Below, piece after piece: positions 9,677-18,179 of a DNA stretch of 64,000 nucleotides. The notes beneath the pieces are model-generated. The model searched no databases. It was given only the letters and a program-made list of their open reading frames with translations, and was not told where the DNA came from. How positions within the stretch are numbered: the first letter of the stretch is position 1; each line of letters starts with the position of its first letter. The stretch spans positions 96,890 to 160,889 of the forward strand of contig NZ_JANSJE010000002.1 of the NCBI RefSeq assembly GCF_047462415.1, read 5' to 3'. The DNA comes from Thermostichus sp047462415 (GTDB taxonomy: Bacteria > Cyanobacteriota > Cyanobacteriia > Thermostichales > Thermostichaceae). A program made the translations under genes and the position numbers.

Positions 9677-9765
9677 GGCAGAAGGGCTCCTCTCCCGTTC
9701 TTCTCCTGCCCTTTTGAAGTGGTTGCCATGCTCAACCTTCTCTCCTGCTACGCAGCGCTTGCGCA

Positions 9766-10617
9766 ATGTGGCTGAGCAACGCCGACGCGAACGGCATCTG
9801 GGAGCTGCGCCTGTTGGGCTGGGTGCTGGTGTTGGTGCTAGGAGCCTGTGTGGGCAGCTTTCTCAATGTGGTAGTCTATCGCCTGCCGCGGGGCCTCTCT
9901 CTGCTCTATCCTGGATCCCATTGTCCCCACTGCAAAACACCGCTGGGCCCGACGGAGAACATCCCCATTCTGGGCTGGTTCCTGCTGCGGGGCCGCTGCC
10001 GCCACTGCGGTGCGCAGATTAGCTGGCGCTACCCTGCCGTTGAAGCCTTGACCCTGGGGCTGTTTGGCCTCAGCATCGCCATCTTGGGTTTTTCCCCCCG
10101 CGGGATCCTCACCTGTGTCTTGTTGGGCTGGCTGCTGGCCCTGGCGCTGGTTGATCTGGACACGTTCTTGCTGCCGGAAGCGCTCACCCGCTCCGGCTTG
10201 GTGGCGGGGCTGCTGGCCCGCTTGGCGCTGCCCTGGCTGGAAGGATCCGGATCCCTGGCGGCCATGGGCCTGTCGCTGGTGGCCGGGATCGCGGGGGCCG
10301 TATTGGGCATTTGGTTGCTGGAGGGCATTGGCTTTGTTGCCCGCTGGGTTTTGCAGCGGGAGGCCATGGGCGGAGGAGATGGCAAGCTGCTGGCTCTGAT
10401 CGGCATGTGGCTGGGCTGGCAAGGAGTCGTGGTGACTCTCCTTTTGGGTTCCGGCTTTGGCTTGCTGGGCAGCCTGCTGGCCATGACTAAAGGAAAGGCC
10501 CGCCTGGGCAAACCCATCCCCTTCGGCCCCTACTTGGCTCTGGGCGGTGCCGTGGCCGCCTTGGCGGGATCCCCCCTGGTGGAAGCCTACCTGCACTGGT
10601 CGGGTTTGCTGGGGTAG
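9766..10617 (+). CDS. pilD: Type IV prepilin peptidase / N-methyltransferase
   Basis: Membrane aspartyl protease that removes the leader of type IV pilins and N-methylates the new N-terminus; needed for pili, motility and DNA uptake. The 283-residue protein starts with GACVGSFLNVVVYRLP, then two Cys-x-x-Cys pairs (CPHC, CRHC) of the cytoplasmic methyltransferase domain. About seven membrane helices follow. The two catalytic aspartates are visible in ALVDLDTFLLPEAL and GGGDGKLLALIGMWLGW. It sits in the same window as comEC, consistent with a competence and pilus role. Confidence 0.93.
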   Translation: MWLSNADANGIWELRLLGWVLVLVLGACVGSFLNVVVYRLPRGLSLLYPGSHCPHCKTPLGPTENIPILGWFLLRGRCRHCGAQISWRYPAVEALTLGLFGLSIAILGFSPRGILTCVLLGWLLALALVDLDTFLLPEALTRSGLVAGLLARLALPWLEGSGSLAAMGLSLVAGIAGAVLGIWLLEGIGFVARWVLQREAMGGGDGKLLALIGMWLGWQGVVVTLLLGSGFGLLGSLLAMTKGKARLGKPIPFGPYLALGGAVAALAGSPLVEAYLHWSGLLG

Positions 10618-10680
10618 AACTCCCGCACCCCTCTTCCAGTGGCAACGGCGCCAACGATCGGCAGGGATCCCCTTTGGCCC

Positions 10681-13600
10681 CTATTCCACCCCCTCGATCC
10701 GGTCTTCCACTTCTTGGTACAGCTCCTGCAGGCGCTCAATATTGGCCTGGGAAGTCTGCCAGTAGCCACGCCCGTGCACCTCCAACAGGGATCCGACGAT
10801 GCGCCGGAAGGAGTGGGGGTTGAGGTTCATCAGCCGCTGCCGCATCGCCTCGTCCTTGATGAAGGTCTCGTTGGTTTCCTCGTAGATCCAGTTGTCCACC
10901 GCGCCTGCCGTGGCCGACCAGCCGGAGGTGTTCACCAGCCGCTTGGCGATCTCCCGCACCCCTTCGTAGCCGTGCTTGAGCATGCCCTCATACCACTTGG
11001 GGTTGAGCAGCTTGGTGCGAGCATCAAGGCGGATCGTCTCGCTCAGGGTGCGGATCTGGGCGTTGGGCGTGGTGGTATCCGCCATGTAGGCCGAGGGGGC
11101 CTTGCCGTCCGGGCGCAGGCTCTGCACCAGCTTGGTGGGATCCGAGTCGAAGTAGTGGCTGACATCCGTCAGGCTGATCTCCGAGGAATCCAGATTCTGG
11201 AAGGTAACGTCCACCGTTTTCAGGCTGGCCTCAAAAAGCTGCCGCATCTGCTGGTTGGGCAGATTGGAGCCGAAGGCAAAGGACTTGCGGGATAGATACA
11301 TCTCCCGCAGCTCGCTCTCGTCTTCCCAGGAGCTGTTTTCCACCGCCAGGTTGATGTTGGCCGAGTAGGAGCCGGAAGCGTTGGAAAAGACCCGCGTTGC
11401 TGCCTGCTCCAGCGTCAGCCCCAGCTCCTTGGCCTGCTGTAGGGCGTGCTTGCGCACAAAGTTCAGCTCCAGCGGCTCGTCGGCCAAGGCCGCCAGCTTC
11501 ACCGCCCGGTCGAGGAGAGCCATTTGGTTGACAAAGAGATCCCGGAACACGCCGGAGCAGTTGACCACCACGTCGATGCGGGGCCGCCCCAGCTCCGCCA
11601 GGGGGATGAGCTCCACCTTGTTCACCCGCCCCAGGGCATCCGGCTTGGGACGCACCCCCAGCAAACACAGCACCTGGGCTAGCGATTCCCCATAGGTCTT
11701 GATGTTGTCCGTGCCCCAGAGCACCACCGAGATGGTTTCCGGGTACCTGCCGCCGTTGGCGCTCAACTCGCGGGCTAGCAGCCGCTCCACCACGATCTCC
11801 GCCGACTTGATGGCCGCTGCCGTGGGGATGGACTGGGGATCCAAAGCATGGATGTTGCGCCCCGTCGGCAACACATTGGGGTTGCGGATGGGATCCCCGC
11901 CCGGCCCCGGCAGGATGTACTCCCCTTCCAAGGCCCGCAGCAGCGATCCCAGCTCGTAGTCAGCCGTAATTTGCTTAAGGCACTCTTCCAAAAACTCAAA
12001 CAGAGGCTTGAGCAGCTCTGCATCCACCTGGGGATAGCCCGCCTCCTTGAGGGCCACCAGCCAGGGCGCCTGCCGCCCCATGTTGAAGAAGTTGAGCTTA
12101 GCTACCCTGGAGACCCGCCCCTGGGCGTCGGTTTGCTCCTGCACCAGGGCCGCCACTGCCTTGTGGCAGGCCTTGTTGATGCGATCCAGCAGCTCCGTAT
12201 CCGCCAGGTGCCCCCGATCCCGGTTGCGGTAGATCTCGTCGATATCCCGGCCCAGGCTCTGGGCAATAATGCGCGGCAGGCCAAGGATCCCTTCTTCTGG
12301 GCGGTCGATGCTGGCGATGCTGACCAGGGTGGCGATGGCTTCCTCTGCGGTAGGGGGCGCCCCGATCACATGCAGCCCACAGGGCAACAGCCGCGACTCG
12401 ATCTCCATTAGCTTGGCGTAGAGCTGGCCCACCACCGTGTCCCGTTCTTCCAGGGTGAGCTGGCCGGCATCCACCGTCGGCAGCTCCACGTCCTTGTCCA
12501 GGTTGACCAGGCGCGCCTTGTCACAGATGGCGTTGACAATGGCAATGCCCCGTGCCCCCTCCCGCAGGGTTTGGTAAGAGCCAATCAACTCCCGCAGCTC
12601 CTGCAACCCCTTGTAGAGGCCGGCATTTTCTGCCGGCGGCGTCAAGTAGCTGATGGTGCAGGCGTAGCCGCGCCGCTTGGCGATGGTGGCCTCGCTGGGG
12701 TTGTTGGCCGCGTAGTAGTACAAGTTGGGCAGGGATCCAATCAAATTATCCGGGTAGCACTCGCCCGACATGCCGATCTGCTTGCCCGGCATGAACTCCA
12801 AAGAGCCATGGGTGCCAAAGTGCAGCACCGCATCGGCTCCCCAAACTTTCTCCAAATAGGTGTAGTAGGCGGCAAAACCGTGGTGGGGGCTGGCCGACCT
12901 GGAAAAGAGCAGCCGCATGGGATCCCCTTCGTAGCCAAAAGTGGGCTGCACCCCGATGAACACGTTGCCAAAGTGCTTGCCGTAGATGAGCAGATTCTGC
13001 CCGTCGGTGTTCAGGTGCCCTGGGGGTGGCCCCCAATATTTTTCAATGGCTTTGACATAGGGCGTCAGGGCCTCGTATTCCCGCACCGACAGCTTGGCAG
13101 CCACGTTCAGCTCCGGGCTGGCGTACTGGGCCTGGGCATCGTGCAGGATGGCCTCCATCAACTCCTGCGGCGTTTTGGGCAGCTCTGGCCCCAGGTCATA
13201 GCCGTTGTGGGCCAGCGCCTGCATGACGCGGTGGATGGAAGCAAACACATCTAAGTAGGCCGCCGTCCCCACATTGCCCTTGTCCGGCGGGAAGCTGAAG
13301 ACGGTGATGGCAATTTTCTTCTCCAGCTTGGGCTTACGCCGCAGATTGGCCCACTTGATGGCCCGCGCCGCAATCAGCTCAATCCGATCCTGTAGGGCAT
13401 GGGCCTTGCCGGTGGCGGCGTCCCGGCCCGAGAGGATGATGGGATCGATAGCCCCGTCCAGCTCAGGGATGGCAATCTGCAGCGCCACCTGCACCGGGTG
13501 TAGGCCCAAGTCACTAGTGGCCCATTCCTCTGTGGATTGAAACACCAAGGGCAGCGCCACCATGTAGGGGCGATTGAGCCGTTGCAGCGCCTCCACGGCT

Positions 13601-14643
13601 TTGGGGTGATCCTGCCGCGCCGGCCCGCCCACCAGGGCAAACCCCGTCAGCGACACCACCACATCCACAATTGGCGTCGTCTTCTGCTCGTTCCAGAAAA
13701 ACTCGTTCACCGGCTTGGAAAAGTCCAAGCCGCCGGCAAACACCGGCACCACCCGCGCCCCGCGCGACTCCAGCTCTTGCACCATGGCCACGTAGTGGGC
13801 ATCGTCCCCCGTCACCAGGTGGGTGCGCTGCAGCACCAGCCCCACACAGGGGGCCAGGGGATCCTTCACGTCTTCTGGCAGATCCTCGCGGGCGTTGTAC
13901 CAATCCCAATACTCCGCCAGGCTGGCAAACATCTGCGGCGCCAGCGGGTGCCAAATGCCCATCTCCAAATAGGTGACCGGCTCGGCAAACTTAACCTGAT
14001 CCCGCATCCCCGGCAGGTAGCGATCCGCCAGCATCAGCAAAAAGTTCTCCAGGTTCTCGCGGGATCCCCCCAGCCAGTACTGGAAGCTGAGCATGAAGTT
14101 GCGGGCATCCTGGGCCTTGTCAAAGGGCAGGTACTTCAACACCTTGGGCAGCGTCTGCAGCAGTTTCAGCATCCCCTCTTGGAAGTTGGATCCCTGTTGG
14201 CGCTTGCGCATGAACTGGGCAATGGCGCTCTTGGATTGGCCCAGTTGCGCCATGGAAAAGGATCCCAGCTTATTAAGGCGCATCACCTCTGGCATGGAGG
14301 GGAACACCACCACCGCATCCAGCCGCTCCCGCAGGGGTTCTACTGCCTGTACCACCTTCTGGGCAATGTCCTCAATGAAGATCAAGGAGCCGATAAAGAC
14401 ATTGGCCGTCTCCAGATCCCGCCGGAAAGCCTCATACCCCGCGGGATCCCGCAGCTCCTCCACCAAGTAACCAGACAGCTCCACCGCCAGCTTGGGGTTC
14501 TGGGCATTGATGCGCTGCACCGCCGCCGTCAGGGCACTCTGATACTGCGGCTCCAACACCACGTACACCACCTTCATCAGTCGGCGCCCCCCCAGCTCAG
14601 CAGGGGTTACGTGGCGGGTGATGGGCTTAACCAGAGTAAACAT
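10681..14643 (-). CDS. chlH: Magnesium chelatase subunit H
   Basis: Large porphyrin-binding subunit of the ATP-dependent Mg-chelatase, which inserts Mg2+ into protoporphyrin IX in the first committed step of chlorophyll synthesis. At 1320 residues it has the usual length. Recognisable segments include MKVVYVVLEPQYQSAL, HFGTHGSLEFMPGKQIGMSG and VVLWGTDNIKTYGESLAQ. The ATG at 14643 has AGGGAGAG at good spacing; the frame continues upstream to 14697 without support. Length suggests ChlH rather than CobN. The partner subunits ChlD and ChlI are not in this window. Confidence 0.96.
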   Translation of the reverse strand: MFTLVKPITRHVTPAELGGRRLMKVVYVVLEPQYQSALTAAVQRINAQNPKLAVELSGYLVEELRDPAGYEAFRRDLETANVFIGSLIFIEDIAQKVVQAVEPLRERLDAVVVFPSMPEVMRLNKLGSFSMAQLGQSKSAIAQFMRKRQQGSNFQEGMLKLLQTLPKVLKYLPFDKAQDARNFMLSFQYWLGGSRENLENFLLMLADRYLPGMRDQVKFAEPVTYLEMGIWHPLAPQMFASLAEYWDWYNAREDLPEDVKDPLAPCVGLVLQRTHLVTGDDAHYVAMVQELESRGARVVPVFAGGLDFSKPVNEFFWNEQKTTPIVDVVVSLTGFALVGGPARQDHPKAVEALQRLNRPYMVALPLVFQSTEEWATSDLGLHPVQVALQIAIPELDGAIDPIILSGRDAATGKAHALQDRIELIAARAIKWANLRRKPKLEKKIAITVFSFPPDKGNVGTAAYLDVFASIHRVMQALAHNGYDLGPELPKTPQELMEAILHDAQAQYASPELNVAAKLSVREYEALTPYVKAIEKYWGPPPGHLNTDGQNLLIYGKHFGNVFIGVQPTFGYEGDPMRLLFSRSASPHHGFAAYYTYLEKVWGADAVLHFGTHGSLEFMPGKQIGMSGECYPDNLIGSLPNLYYYAANNPSEATIAKRRGYACTISYLTPPAENAGLYKGLQELRELIGSYQTLREGARGIAIVNAICDKARLVNLDKDVELPTVDAGQLTLEERDTVVGQLYAKLMEIESRLLPCGLHVIGAPPTAEEAIATLVSIASIDRPEEGILGLPRIIAQSLGRDIDEIYRNRDRGHLADTELLDRINKACHKAVAALVQEQTDAQGRVSRVAKLNFFNMGRQAPWLVALKEAGYPQVDAELLKPLFEFLEECLKQITADYELGSLLRALEGEYILPGPGGDPIRNPNVLPTGRNIHALDPQSIPTAAAIKSAEIVVERLLARELSANGGRYPETISVVLWGTDNIKTYGESLAQVLCLLGVRPKPDALGRVNKVELIPLAELGRPRIDVVVNCSGVFRDLFVNQMALLDRAVKLAALADEPLELNFVRKHALQQAKELGLTLEQAATRVFSNASGSYSANINLAVENSSWEDESELREMYLSRKSFAFGSNLPNQQMRQLFEASLKTVDVTFQNLDSSEISLTDVSHYFDSDPTKLVQSLRPDGKAPSAYMADTTTPNAQIRTLSETIRLDARTKLLNPKWYEGMLKHGYEGVREIAKRLVNTSGWSATAGAVDNWIYEETNETFIKDEAMRQRLMNLNPHSFRRIVGSLLEVHGRGYWQTSQANIERLQELYQEVEDRIEGVE

Positions 14644-14857
14644 GCAGTCGCTCTCCCTTGTGCAATGCAAAAAAGCAAGTGGGCCGGGAATGGGCATTCT
14701 TCCCTAGCGCCTGTTTCCCGTTCTACCAGAGAAACGGAACTGGGTTCGTTAAGAGCCGTTACACATGTAACAATTCGCAATTTACCAGCTCCACTCCCGC
14801 TCTGCCTTGGGATACTTGCGCTCCAAAGCAAAGGGCAATATAGACAGAGCCGTATCC

Positions 14858-15424
14858 TTATTCCAAGTCCTGCTGATGTTGTCGCTTGACCCAGGGCAAG
14901 TGTTCTTGCAAAGGTTCCACTAGGGTTTCTGGCAGCATCGTTAACCGGCTCTCCATCCCTTTACTATTGCGAATCGCCAGTTGCCGTTGGGCAAAATCCA
15001 CATCTTTAACCCGGAGCTGCTGAGCTCCTGCCAACCTCGAGCCACTGCCATACAGCACCTGCACCACCAAGCGATAGATCCCAGACAGATGCACAATGAC
15101 AGCCTTGACCTCCTCAGGGGTTAAGACCGTAGGCAAATAGCTTGAGCGCATGGCTCGTACGGCGTCTAGGTCAAGGTCTAGCTCCAGATGCAAAACTTCT
15201 CGGTAAAGGAACAACAGCGCACTGAGAGCTTGGTTCTGCGTGGACGCCGCCACCCTCTCCTCCACCGCTAAGTGGGTTAAGAAGGCATTGATCTGCTCGC
15301 CACCCATCTCCTTGGGGTGTCGCTTGTTGTGAAACAAGATATATCGACGGATCCGGAGAAGATAAAATTTCTCAGTCTGGTAGGAGTAGTGCTTGACTCG
15401 GAGAGCATCACTGACCTGCTCCAA
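14858..15424 (-). pseudogene. Truncated integron-type tyrosine recombinase (IntI-like relic)
   Basis: A 188-residue product matching the N-terminal and early catalytic part of IntI-type integrases: VKHYSYQTEKFYLLRIRRYI, HPKEMGGEQINAFLTHLAV, AASTQNQALSALLFLYREVL, and LRVKDVDFAQRQL. The first catalytic Arg is present (GSGSRL), but the RLAGAQQL stretch departs from the usual pattern. The frame stops after HQQDLE. The IntI-specific insertion, the HxxR motif and the nucleophilic Tyr are therefore all absent, and it must be inactive. The best start is TTG. It diverges from three cassette-like genes, the canonical integron geometry. Confidence 0.8.
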
Positions 15425-15598
15425 AGGTTGTTGGTGAGGGGGCGCTGGGGTTGGTGGGTAGTAGAGGCGAATAGCGAAAAATTTACATAATATAACAAAT
15501 CACTGCACCCGACTGGATGCTAGGCTATCTTCAGCACTCTAAGTCATTGACGGCGGGTGAGTTCAACTGATAGGAGTCCTTCCGACAAAGTGCCAGTT

Positions 15599-15931
15599 AT
15601 GAAAAGCAACTATGACCTGACAACAAGAGATGGCTTTCGGAGCGCAATCAAAGATCTCCTTGAAATTCCTGTTCTTGGCCAAATTTATGCTCCGTTCTTT
15701 TGGATCGCTGATAAGGTCTTCGATTTTCTAGAACCTGGTAAAGCCGTAGAGAAGCAATCGAAGGTAGCCGTTGACCTAATCAAGGCGGGCAAAGAACACG
15801 GGGCAAAGCGGATGAAAATTATGATGGATGAGCAGGCAGGCTTCCATCTAGATGTCCCCATTGAGGGGGTAAAAGTGAATGTTGGTGCTGGTAGTAAAGG
15901 AAAGGTTTTAATAGATATTGAGTACTCCTAA
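15599..15931 (+). CDS. Unknown protein, first cassette-like gene (110 aa)
   Basis: Starts MKSNYDLTTRDGFRSAIKDL, with a hydrophobic aromatic stretch (IYAPFFWIADKVFDFL) at about 30-45, a Lys-rich helix, and a strand-rich end (VPIEGVKVNVGAGSKG). No family recognised. It is more AT-rich than its surroundings and contains no GGATCC, suggesting transfer. Its TAA stop lies inside the first arm of an attC-like site, as in integron cassettes. TAGGAG lies about 20 bases before the ATG. A GTG at 15557 is an alternative start. Confidence 0.6.
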   Translation: MKSNYDLTTRDGFRSAIKDLLEIPVLGQIYAPFFWIADKVFDFLEPGKAVEKQSKVAVDLIKAGKEHGAKRMKIMMDEQAGFHLDVPIEGVKVNVGAGSKGKVLIDIEYS

Positions 15932-15989
15932 CTCATCGCTGCAGGCGCGACGGCCCTGACGGGCCGCGGACTGAGCTCAAACGTTACCC
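15926..15989 (+). repeat. Putative attC recombination site between cassette genes 1 and 2
   Basis: The outer arms TCCTAAC (15926-15932) and GTTACCC (15983-15989) carry the diagnostic AAC and GTT triplets. The inner arms GCTGCAG (15938-15944) and CTGAGC (15971-15976) pair except for one extra G, the extrahelical base expected of attC. The unpaired spacers between inner and outer arms are 5 and 6 bases. The centre folds as CGGCCC-TGAC-GGGCCG. Length (64 bases) and layout match the aadA-type attC. The stop codon of the preceding gene lies in the first arm, and the next ATG is 24 bases after GTT. Confidence 0.7.
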
Positions 15990-16006
15990 CACTTGGGAGA
16001 ACACAG

Positions 16007-16951
16007 ATGCAGCGACAAGACCGTTTCCGCGGGTGTCTTCTCGGTCTTGCCGTTGGGGATGCTATCGGCACTACCGTTGAGTTTCGCCCACGGGGAAGCT
16101 TTACACCGCTGACGGATATGGTCGGTGGAGGTCCATTCCATCTCCGTGCAGGCCAGTGGACTGATGATACTTCGATGGCGCTTTGCCTGGCAACCAGCCT
16201 TGTTGAGTGCAACGGGTTCGACGCTCATGATCAAATGAGGCGTTATTGCAAGTGGGCCGAGACGGGTTACTTGAGCAGTACTGGGACATGCTTCGACATA
16301 GGTTCTACGACCACCTCTGCATTGCGCAGGTTTCGCCAGACAGGAAACCCCTTTGCCGGGTCAAGCGATCCGCGCTTAGCCGGCAATGGATGCATAATGC
16401 GGTTAGCGCCGATTCCTATGTTCTTCTTCCCGGACCTGCAAGCAGCAGAACGATTTGCAGCGGAGAGTTCCCGAGTTACTCACGGTGCGGCGGAATGCCT
16501 AGACGCTTGTCGTCTTTTGGCGCGGATCATTTGTCGGGCGTTATCTGGTAGCTCAAAGGATGAGGTTGCTCTGGGTGACAGCCAGACATTCGTGGGGGCC
16601 GAGAAGATCGTTGCGATTGCCCGTGGAGCCTACTGTCAAAAGCCGGAAGATGAGATACGCGGCTCCGGGTATGTGGTGGACAGTCTGGAAGCGGCGATGT
16701 GGTGTTTCGTTCGTTCCCACAGTTTTGAGGAAGCGGTTCTCATGGCGGCAAATCTAGGCGACGATGCCGACACAACCGCTGCGGTATGTGGGCAAGTGGC
16801 AGGAGCGTACTATGGTGTACAAGGAATTCCTGTCGCCTGGCTAGAACAGCTTGCGTTACATTTGGAAATTGCGGATCTCGCTGACCGGCTGTACAGCGCG
16901 AGCAAGAAGAGAGCGGCATACCGTTATGTTGCCAGCCCTAATAGCTTGTGA
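16007..16951 (+). CDS. ADP-ribosylglycohydrolase family protein (DraG/ARH-like)
   Basis: Family members remove ADP-ribose from proteins or small molecules using two Mg2+ or Mn2+ ions. The 314-residue protein has the expected metal-binding motifs: LLGLAVGDAIGTTVEF near the N-terminus, GQWTDDTSMALCLA near residue 48, an AGNGCIMRLAPI stretch, and the C-terminal NLGDDADTTAAVCGQVAGAY. All acidic ligands seem intact, so it is probably active. It follows an attC-like site directly, contains no GGATCC, and its codon use is less GC-biased than its surroundings. It reads as a transferred cassette gene; the substrate is unknown. Confidence 0.9.
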   Translation: MQRQDRFRGCLLGLAVGDAIGTTVEFRPRGSFTPLTDMVGGGPFHLRAGQWTDDTSMALCLATSLVECNGFDAHDQMRRYCKWAETGYLSSTGTCFDIGSTTTSALRRFRQTGNPFAGSSDPRLAGNGCIMRLAPIPMFFFPDLQAAERFAAESSRVTHGAAECLDACRLLARIICRALSGSSKDEVALGDSQTFVGAEKIVAIARGAYCQKPEDEIRGSGYVVDSLEAAMWCFVRSHSFEEAVLMAANLGDDADTTAAVCGQVAGAYYGVQGIPVAWLEQLALHLEIADLADRLYSASKKRAAYRYVASPNSL

Positions 16952-17088
16952 GTGATGAGAAGGGATCCCATCTCGTCTACTCTTTACTCCTAGCAGAGAT
17001 AAAACCGGAAGCAGTGACCGCTTAGGGATCCCCAAGCACGACGCAATCGGCAGATCGAGAAGAACTTCAGCCTTGGGAAACTTGACCT

Positions 17089-17153
17089 TACTAATCCCGG
17101 AAGCACTGCCAGCAAGGGAATCCCAGGAGCTATGCTGGACTGCGGTGTTAGTC
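17089..17153 (+). repeat. Possible degenerate attC-like site upstream of cassette gene 3
   Basis: GTTAGTC at 17147-17153 resembles an attC core, and TACTAAT at 17089-17095 is its near-complement with AAC changed to AAT. Between them CCAGCA (17109-17114) and TGCTGG (17132-17137) form an inner stem. The GTT lies 19 bases before the next ATG, similar to the spacing after the first site. It is much weaker than the first site, and it lies about 140 bases past the preceding stop codon, with two GGGATCC copies between. Confidence 0.35.
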
Positions 17154-17165
17154 ATTGAAATCAGT

Positions 17166-17873
17166 ATGCGTGCCTACTACTTACAACATGTGCCGTTTGA
17201 GGGTCTCGGCTACATAGAGTCCTGGCTCAAAGCCAAGGGATATCCGGTAACGGGCACAAAGTTTTTTGAATCGACGAGATTGCCTAGCCTGGATGAATTT
17301 GACATGCTCATCGTCATGGGCGGCCCTATGAGCGCCAATGATGAAAGGGCGTTTCCTTGGCTAGTGCAGGAGAAGGGGTTTATCCGCAATGCCATTGAGG
17401 CCGGTAAGTCGGTTTTGGGCATCTGTCTGGGGGCACAACTGATTGCCAGCGCAATGGGTAGCCGAGTGTTTCCAAATCCCGTTAAGGAAATAGGTTGGTG
17501 GCCGGTACAAGGGGTACAGCCCCCTGATGAGCTAACCTTTCGCTTCTCGCCCTCAATTGAGGTTTTCCACTGGCACGGGGAAACTTTTGAGCTGCCACCC
17601 GGTGCAATTCACCTTGCCAAGAGCGAAGGCTGTGAGAACCAGGCCTTTCAGCTTGGGCGCTCAGTGATCGGCCTCCAGTTTCACTTGGAAACCACGCCAG
17701 AAGCGGCGCAAGAGCTTGTCTCCCACTGCCGCGACGAACTGTTGCCATCTACATATGTGCAATCTGAGGCAGCCATTCTTGCAGCTCCACCCGAAAAGTA
17801 CCAAGCAATAAACAGTTTGATGGGTGAGGTGCTCTCATTCTTGTGCAGTCGTGGCAGAACCGACCACTTCTAG
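17166..17873 (+). CDS. Class I glutamine amidotransferase-like protein
   Basis: A 235-residue stand-alone GATase1 domain, which normally hydrolyses glutamine and passes ammonia to a partner. The oxyanion region (MLIVMGGPMSANDE) and nucleophile elbow (SVLGICLGAQLIASAMG, with Cys) are present. So is the catalytic His-x-Glu near the C-terminus (VIGLQFHLETTPEAAQEL). The FHWHGETFELPPGA stretch is typical of the GMP-synthase-like, YLR126C-type subgroup. The ATG at 17166 gives the natural N-terminus (MRAYYLQHVPFEGLGYIESW); the open frame upstream overlaps a possible attC. No synthetase partner is adjacent. Lack of GGATCC suggests transfer. Confidence 0.88.
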   Translation: MRAYYLQHVPFEGLGYIESWLKAKGYPVTGTKFFESTRLPSLDEFDMLIVMGGPMSANDERAFPWLVQEKGFIRNAIEAGKSVLGICLGAQLIASAMGSRVFPNPVKEIGWWPVQGVQPPDELTFRFSPSIEVFHWHGETFELPPGAIHLAKSEGCENQAFQLGRSVIGLQFHLETTPEAAQELVSHCRDELLPSTYVQSEAAILAAPPEKYQAINSLMGEVLSFLCSRGRTDHF

Positions 17874-18017
17874 GGGCACTTCAGCAGGGGCCGCGGTGTA
17901 GCGGTGCAATTCTTCTAGGGCCAAGTTGAGCTTGTACATCGGGTCTGAGGTGCGGTAGTTCGGCTCCAGGTGAGTCCGAAACTGTGGCGGCAGGGATCCC
18001 GTGGGGCGAAGATTCAA
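17835..18017 (-). pseudogene. Possible C-terminal fragment of a truncated gene
   Basis: A minus-strand frame reading FRTHLEPNYRTSDPMYKLNL then ALEELHRYTAAPAEVPLE before its stop. It has chromosome-like codon use and coding-like composition, but no ribosome-binding site or credible start. It overlaps the end of the amidotransferase gene by 39 bases. I do not recognise the family. It may be the tail of a resident gene cut by the neighbouring island, or a chance frame. Confidence 0.3.
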
Positions 18018-18179
18018 AAAAGTCGTCGCTTAATTTTTGATTCAGGATCCCCTGCTCGGCAGCAGTCTACTCCAATTTGCTGGCGAACAAAGGGCCGGTC
18101 GCTAGCTCGCCTGTCGGTCTCCAAGGCAAAACGCCCTGCAATTTATAGACAATAGACAAATAAACGCCCAATTCCTGCC

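Noticed and set aside
13537..14889. 450-codon frame antisense to chlH
   Set aside because: It shadows a certain gene; the sequence is His/Gln-rich without motifs.
15425..15598. attI or attC site between the integrase relic and cassette gene 1
   Set aside because: ATAAC at about 15490 and GAGTT near 15558 with CACCCG/CGGGTG pairing hint at one, but spacers are unequal and the core is not convincing.
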